Part shown: positions 59,552 to 64,000 of the stretch, piece after piece
Layout: the number at the start of each line of letters is the position of its first letter
How positions within the stretch are numbered: position 1 is the first letter of the stretch
Assembly: GCF_033807575.1 (NCBI RefSeq)
Contig: NC_084713.1
Span: 15,785,389-15,849,388 of the forward strand
DNA from: Cydia pomonella
Lineage: Eukaryota > Arthropoda > Insecta > Lepidoptera > Tortricidae
Length of the DNA: 64,000 bases
Reading direction: 5' to 3'
Position numbers and translations under genes: made by a program
The notes under the pieces: model-generated
What the model was told of the DNA's origin: nothing
Databases searched by the model: none
Seen by the model: only the letters and a program-made list of their open reading frames with translations

Positions 59552-61439
59552 ATGCAAAGTTTGAGTTTTTTCTTATGTTAGCTGGTAGAGTTGACTTTAA
59601 AATAATGATAATGCTTTTTTTAATACGTTCATTTGGATTTGATTTTTTTGGGATTTCATAGTTAGTTTTATCCTCGCGTCGTTATGGTGAAAAAAAAATG
59701 TGTTTCACTCGGATGCAAAGTTTGTTCAACTCTCGTGCCTTGCAACCCTCGTAACGCTCAATATTCTACGCTCGTGGTTCAATTTTGGAATTTCAGCACG
59801 AGCCCCCCCCCCCCCCCCCCCATTGTAAAACAAAGCGTCAATACATACTTACTTTACTCTTTGGTCAATACATATCTTAGTTATTTACGATACAAGTGCG
59901 AAAAATAGGAATATAAGATTTTGAATATAGGATTTGTATGCCCGTTAGCTGGCTGAATACACTGTTCTTTGAAATGTATTTGATAACAGCCACTTGACTG
60001 TATTCTAACAAATAAATGATTTGATTAATTGATTGATTGACTATATATTTCTAAGCCTCTGGGTAGCTTACCCGCCATCAGGAACACACCTATTGAGCTG
60101 TGAGTGCTTTAGACTGTGTGCATATGCTGGTCTTCTGTTATGAAAGCGGAATAGCTTTTCCAGATACATTTTAGCTAAAACAGAGACAAGAGCTAAAGGT
60201 GCTTAGAGTACCTACCACAGCTAAAGAGCTTTTAGCCGAATAAGTATTTACAAGTCTTTGTTATTACCCTGCCTCCGGTATACCGTCGTGTCAGTGACGA
60301 GGCCGCACACCAGAACAGCGAACACTGCAACATATATTGCGAACATCAATCACAATGTCGATTTGTGAAATGCAGCCGGCGCTCCGCTTTGATGCACTCT
60401 GTAATTTCAGTAATTTGTGCACTGCAAATCCGGGGATAATTGATCTAAATGGAAAGCATCGTTCCACTGTTTGTGACAAACAAGGGAATGGAAGCCGTAT
60501 TCGGTAAATGCGAATGAAACGAATGTGTTACATTAAAACAACGTGTTGACGGTTTTGACCATTTTCGCTGGTGATAAAGTCAATCAAGAGCGCACTTACC
60601 CCAGTGGCTACGATACATAAAGCTGTAAATAACGGACCTTATACCGCGGCAAACCTTTCCCTTTCTTTACTGGGTAAAGAGCGTTCACGAAGTAAAGCCA
60701 GTTTACCCAGGAAAGAAAAGGAAAGGTATGTATGGGGAGTAGGTACAGTTGCCATTGAGTATACATAATTATTGTTTTTTGTGGCATCTCTGTCAAAATA
60801 CAATGTGTCCATAGGTTTATATGAATAACAAGTATGTATGTAATTATTAGCATCTAAATATACACAAGCAGCAAATCTTACATATATCAGCAACCTGCAA
60901 TATTGTTGGTTAAATTGTAAACATCTACAACGTTTTGCATTGCAATGAAACAAAACATAAAGGTTGATTCTCAAAGAAACTTTTCATCGACAACAGTGCA
61001 AAATGAGAAATATCCTCTCCGGTATCTCCACGAAGCTATAGTTCGGTAACAGAGGAAGTTTTTCACTTTTTTGCGGCGCGCTGCCGTTGCTGCATAAAAG
61101 CCCGTAGTCCTTTAGAAGTGCAACTAATCTCTTGAAGGTACTACTATAACAAACAATGCTTTGAAAATACTCAGTTTTACAATTATTACCGCACTTTCCA
61201 CTAACAAACCATGGCATTCTTATGAGTACGTAGTTCAAATAAGTTATTTTTGTAGATGGCACATAGTAGGCATTAAAATGCCTCATATAATTAGTTAATT
61301 AGGTAGGTACCTACCTAAAACAAGGATAAAGATTTAGGCGGATGAAGTCATGGGTGGATGCTAATCTAAGCTAAAGCCCCCACAGGTACAAGGTACGATT
61401 AATCTCTTCGATCAATCTGACGAGAATCGTGAAGGGGTT
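59552..61439. other. Intergenic; simple repeats and a hairpin
   Basis: A poly-C run at about 59805-59820, a GATT repeat near 60018-60040, and an inverted pair at 60651-60727 (ACCTTTCCCTTTCT.../AAAGGAAAGGT). A short frame beginning MVKKKCVSLGC at 59684 runs into the poly-C and is not called. Confidence 0.3.
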
Positions 61440-61899
61440 TGTGGCGACAGATATTTTTATTGTTAATATATTAATAAATAATATTAATGTTATTATATTC
61501 AAACGCCATTACGGTTCCGCGCGACGCGAGCGCGGTGAACAAGAACTTGCCTTATCGCTCGGTTCGCTTCGCCGTAGATCGGCGGCCCGAGCGTGCATTC
61601 GTGCGCGCTCGGAAATCCTAGTTAGTCGGCAGATATCCACTCTCGAGGCTGGACGCATGCGCTTGCGCCGCCCGAGTAACGGTTAATGCTTACGCACCGA
61701 CTCGCTTACATTTGGACTTATATTCGGTTTGCGCTGCGCGCCGAATAGCGCTTATAGTTTTAGTTTCTTTTTATGTACGCTATCCTTATGTGCTTTTTCT
61801 ATCTCCTGTGCTTACTTTAAGTTTCTCTTCAACTAAACTGTGCTGTGCTTTGTACTCTTATTTCTTTTCTTTGTGCTTGTGACTCTTGTGTGCCGTTAT
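61440..61899 (+). repeat. 5' LTR, collinear part
   Basis: Matches 62989-63447 with only a few differences (one 1-bp indel near TTTGGACTTATATT). The terminal about 70 bp of the LTR do not follow in normal orientation. Confidence 0.9.
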
Positions 61900-62014
61900 A
61901 CGATATCACGTCGGGGTCACCAATTATGTGGTGAACTAGCCTAATGAGAGAAGTAAAACCAGCTAGTTTCCACACTAAGTAAATATATATATTGTCAATA
62001 ACGGCACACAAGAG
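61900..62014 (-). repeat. Inverted block: LTR tail plus tRNA-Trp primer-binding site
   Basis: 61927-62014 is the reverse complement of the last 88 bp of the 3' LTR (63431-63518). Before it, ATCACGTCGGGGTCACCA at 61905-61922 equals the 3' end of tRNA-Trp with CCA. Read on the minus strand, the order LTR end, TAAT, TGGTGACCCCGACGTGAT is the normal LTR/primer-site junction. Confidence 0.85.
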
Positions 62015-62016
62015 CC

Positions 62017-62970
62017 GTTCACGTCGATCTAATTGGCCCTATGCCTGTGTCGAACGGTTTTAAATACTGTCTCACGGCTGTAGATAGGTTTACGCGTTGG
62101 CCTGAGGCAGTACCGTTGTACGATATCACGGCGGAAAGTGTTGCCAAAGCTTTCATTTCGACGTGGGCAGTACCGTTGTACGATATCACGGCGGAAAGTG
62201 TTGCCAAAGCTTTCATTTTGACGTGGGTGGCACGTTTTGGCTGTCCTCAAAATGTTACTACTGACCGAGGCAGGCAATTCGACTCCAATTTATTCCGGCA
62301 GATAGCAACAATGACTGGGTCTCGTCACTTGCAAACTACTGCGTATCATCCGGCCGCGAATGGAATCGTGGAGAGGTTCCATCGCCAGCTCAAGGCTGCC
62401 ATTATGTGCCACGCAGATGAATGTTGGACTGAAACCCTTCCACTAGTACTTTTAGGAATACGTAGTGCATGGAAGGAAGATCTGTCTGCTTCGACCGCCG
62501 AGTTAGTTTACGGCGAGCCGTTAAGACTTCCCAGCGATTTATTGCAACCGACACCTGACCAACTGACGGACTATACCGATTTCTTGTCACGTTTGCGTCA
62601 GCATATGAAAAAGTTGCAACCGACAACGGTTACACGTCATGGCTCTGCCAAATTTTTTATTTATAAGGACTTGGCAACTGCAACTCACGTTTTTGTGAGA
62701 CAAGATTTTGTTCGTAGGTCGCTGCAGCCACCGTATGCTGGCCCCTACAGAGTAATCGATAGGTCGGATAAGTATTATAGGGTTGACATCGCCGGTAATG
62801 AGGTTTCTATTTCTATTGATAGGTTAAAACCTGCCTACATTTTGACCGAAACGTCTGGCCCTACCAAAACGTCATCGACCGTCTTGCCTAGCTCAGTTGC
62901 CATTCCTTCTGAACCTAAAGTGTCTCGTTCTGGTCGCCATATACGTTTCCCCGATTATTATCGACCGTAA
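62017..62970 (+). pseudogene. Ty3/gypsy integrase core and C-terminal domain, internally duplicated
   Basis: The open frame enters at [15 protein letters not shown]; the first conventional ATG is 62041. The D,D-35-E triad is present: Asp codon 62026 (HVDLIGP), Asp 62263 ([10 protein letters not shown]) and Glu 62371 ([12 protein letters not shown]). These residues join the LTR DNA ends to host DNA. A GPY-like C-terminal module follows ([19 protein letters not shown]). The N-terminal zinc-binding part and all upstream enzymes are deleted, and a 20-residue duplication disrupts the core. TAA at 62968 is followed by a G-rich polypurine tract before the 3' LTR. Non-autonomous and probably inactive. 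Confidence 0.85.
62107..62226 (+). repeat. 60-bp tandem duplication within integrase
   Basis: 62107-62166 and 62167-62226 differ at a single position (C/T). Each encodes [17 protein letters not shown][S/L]TW, so frame is kept. Confidence 0.95.
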
Positions 62971-62988
62971 AGGTCTCGGGGGGGCTGA
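62970..62988 (+). promoter_or_regulatory. Polypurine tract of the LTR element
   Basis: AGGTCTCGGGGGGGCTGA just before the 3' LTR, the plus-strand primer position. Confidence 0.6.
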
Positions 62989-63518
62989 TGTGGCGACAGA
63001 TATTTTTATTGTTAATATATTAATAAATAATATTAATGTTATTATATTCAAACGCCATTACGGTTCCGCGCGACGCGAGCGCGGTGAACAAGAACTTGCC
63101 TTATCGCTCGGTTCGCTTCGCCGTAGATCGGCGGCCCGAGCGTGCATTCGTGCACGCTCGGAAATCCTAGTTAGTCGGCAGATATCCACTCTCGAGGCTG
63201 GACGCATGCGCTCGCGCCGCCCGAGTAACGGTTAATGCTTACGCACCGACTCGCTTACATTTGGATTATATTCGGTTTGCGCTGCGCGCCGAATAGCGCT
63301 TATAGTTTTAGTTTCTTTTTATGTACGCTATCCTTATGTGCTTTTTCTATCTCCTGTGCTTACTTTAAGTTTCTCTTCAACTATACTGTGCTGTGCTTTG
63401 TACTCTTATTTCTTCTCTTTGTGCTTGTGACTCTTGTGTGCCGTTATTGACAATATATATATTTACTTAGTGTGGAAACTAGCTGGTTTTACTTCTCTCA
63501 TTAGGCTAGTTCACCACA
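62989..63518 (+). repeat. 3' LTR, 530 bp
   Basis: Starts TGTGG and ends CCACA, with an AT-rich U3 start, a GC-rich middle and a T-rich 3' part. Complete. Confidence 0.9.
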
Positions 63519-63755
63519 GGTTCACAGCGGTAAACACTAGCTTCCTGGTAAGCCAGCTGATGTGGTCACCAACTTCACGCGTCGTCTCTATTCACTTTAA
63601 TACTTAATTTACTGTCACAGTTTTGATCTCTTCAAGCCCGAACGACTAAATATTTACGTGTTGTTAGCAACCACAGTATTGTCAGACTAGATATAATTTT
63701 GATATAAACCTTCACGACACGATCCAATCCGAGTTAAGTTGGTATCGGATCAGTC
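63519..63755. other. Flank between LTR element and terminal reading frame
   Basis: AT-rich, no feature recognised; TATAAA lies at 63701-63706. Confidence 0.3.
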
Positions 63756-64000
63756 ATGGCGAGAGGGCCTTTAAGTCTAATAAACAGTAACAATAAACAG
63801 ATGAGGCTAGAAATTAGTAATAACGGATGCGGCACTGTAAAGGGGTTCACTCGTTTCGATCAATCTGACAAGAATTGTGATGATCAGGTGCTTCAAAATT
63901 GCCAGCCATACACGGAGCAATTTGTTGTTACGATCGGTGCGCCATTGAGGGATGCAGCGCTCATACACGGAGCAACTAGCCAAGGTGACAATCACTATCG
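63756..64000 (+). CDS. Unidentified open frame running off the window end
   Basis: ATGGCGAGAGGGCC starts a frame open for 81 codons to the end (MARGPLSLINSNNKQM..., GFTRFDQSDKNCDDQVL, EQFVVTIGAPLRDAALIHGA). G at -3 and +4 make a fair start context. I do not recognise the protein. Part of it (FDQSDKN) recurs as a damaged copy at 61407-61432. It could be a host exon or the start of another retroelement. Confidence 0.35.
   Translation, partial: MARGPLSLINSNNKQMRLEISNNGCGTVKGFTRFDQSDKNCDDQVLQNCQPYTEQFVVTIGAPLRDAALIHGATSQGDNHY

Larger units (their letters stand above)
61440..63518 (+). mobile_element. Deleted Ty3/gypsy-type LTR retrotransposon
   Basis: Two LTRs beginning TGTGGCGACAGATATTTTTA and a 4-bp target duplication GGTT (61436-61439, 63519-63522). 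Between them only the integrase end remains; gag, protease, reverse transcriptase and RNase H are gone. The primer site complements tRNA-Trp (see the inverted block). That and the 4-bp duplication fit a CsRn1/Kabuki-like lineage; this is inference from two traits. Confidence 0.85.

Noticed and set aside
59684..59908. Frame starting MVKKKCVSLGC, reminiscent of a THAP start
   Set aside because: Only two cysteines fit, no W or C-x2-H follows, and it passes through a poly-C run.
61905..61922. tRNA-Trp gene fragment
   Set aside because: Only the 3' 18 nt including CCA match and they adjoin an inverted LTR end, so this is a primer-binding site; nuclear tRNA genes do not encode CCA.
62019..62277. 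Minus-strand open frames with an internal repeat ([17 protein letters not shown])
   Set aside because: Antisense shadow of the duplicated integrase segment.

Overview
The window looks like nuclear DNA of a moth or butterfly. It is AT-rich and has long introns. It is packed with repeat families I recognise from Lepidoptera: the GGGTTCCGTACC...CGGTGCGCGAG dispersed repeat, tRNA-derived SINEs, Jockey/CR1-like and RTE-like LINE debris, and many short fold-back or MITE elements. There is no sign of bacterial gene organisation. Family names come from reading the sequence, without a database search.

Positions 1-35293 are dominated by one host gene on the + strand. Five coding exons (812-1015, 12628-12781, 18294-18481, 27438-27611, 34292-34450) join in frame across four introns of 5.5-11.6 kb. 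They encode a short-chain dehydrogenase/reductase of the SDR9C type (hydroxybutyrate/retinol/17-beta-hydroxysteroid dehydrogenase-like). The protein keeps the fold but appears to have lost the cofactor and catalytic signatures: Tyr to His and Lys to Leu in YxxxK, no NNAG, and a degraded TGxxxGxG. The most likely reading is a pseudo-enzyme. Its introns hold nearly all the repeats of the first half: a 172-bp tandem duplication, several fold-back elements, a long-TIR element at 11356-12150, a degenerate reverse transcriptase at 13880-14560, a composite 3-kb repeat block at 15200-18192 with a LINE inserted in it, and a LINE mosaic at 24165-26790.

Directly behind the gene's only AATAAA signal sits a complete Tc1/mariner-superfamily transposon (35296-37579). 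It has perfect 24-bp terminal inverted repeats, TA target duplications and an intact 366-codon DD41D transposase, so it may be recent or active. A separate Tc1-like MITE (37743-38270) lies just downstream.

Positions 38300-61400 have no confidently identified host gene. They contain LINE fragments, hairpins, a possible first exon (45922-45982), a two-exon THAP zinc-finger remnant (53362-54494) between inverted repeats, and a very large inverted repeat (56301-57532). Positions 61440-63518 hold a deleted Ty3/gypsy-type LTR retrotransposon with a 4-bp target duplication. Its integrase carries a 60-bp tandem duplication, and its 5' LTR tail plus tRNA-Trp-type primer site is inverted. A reading frame of unknown identity starts at 63756 and runs off the window end.
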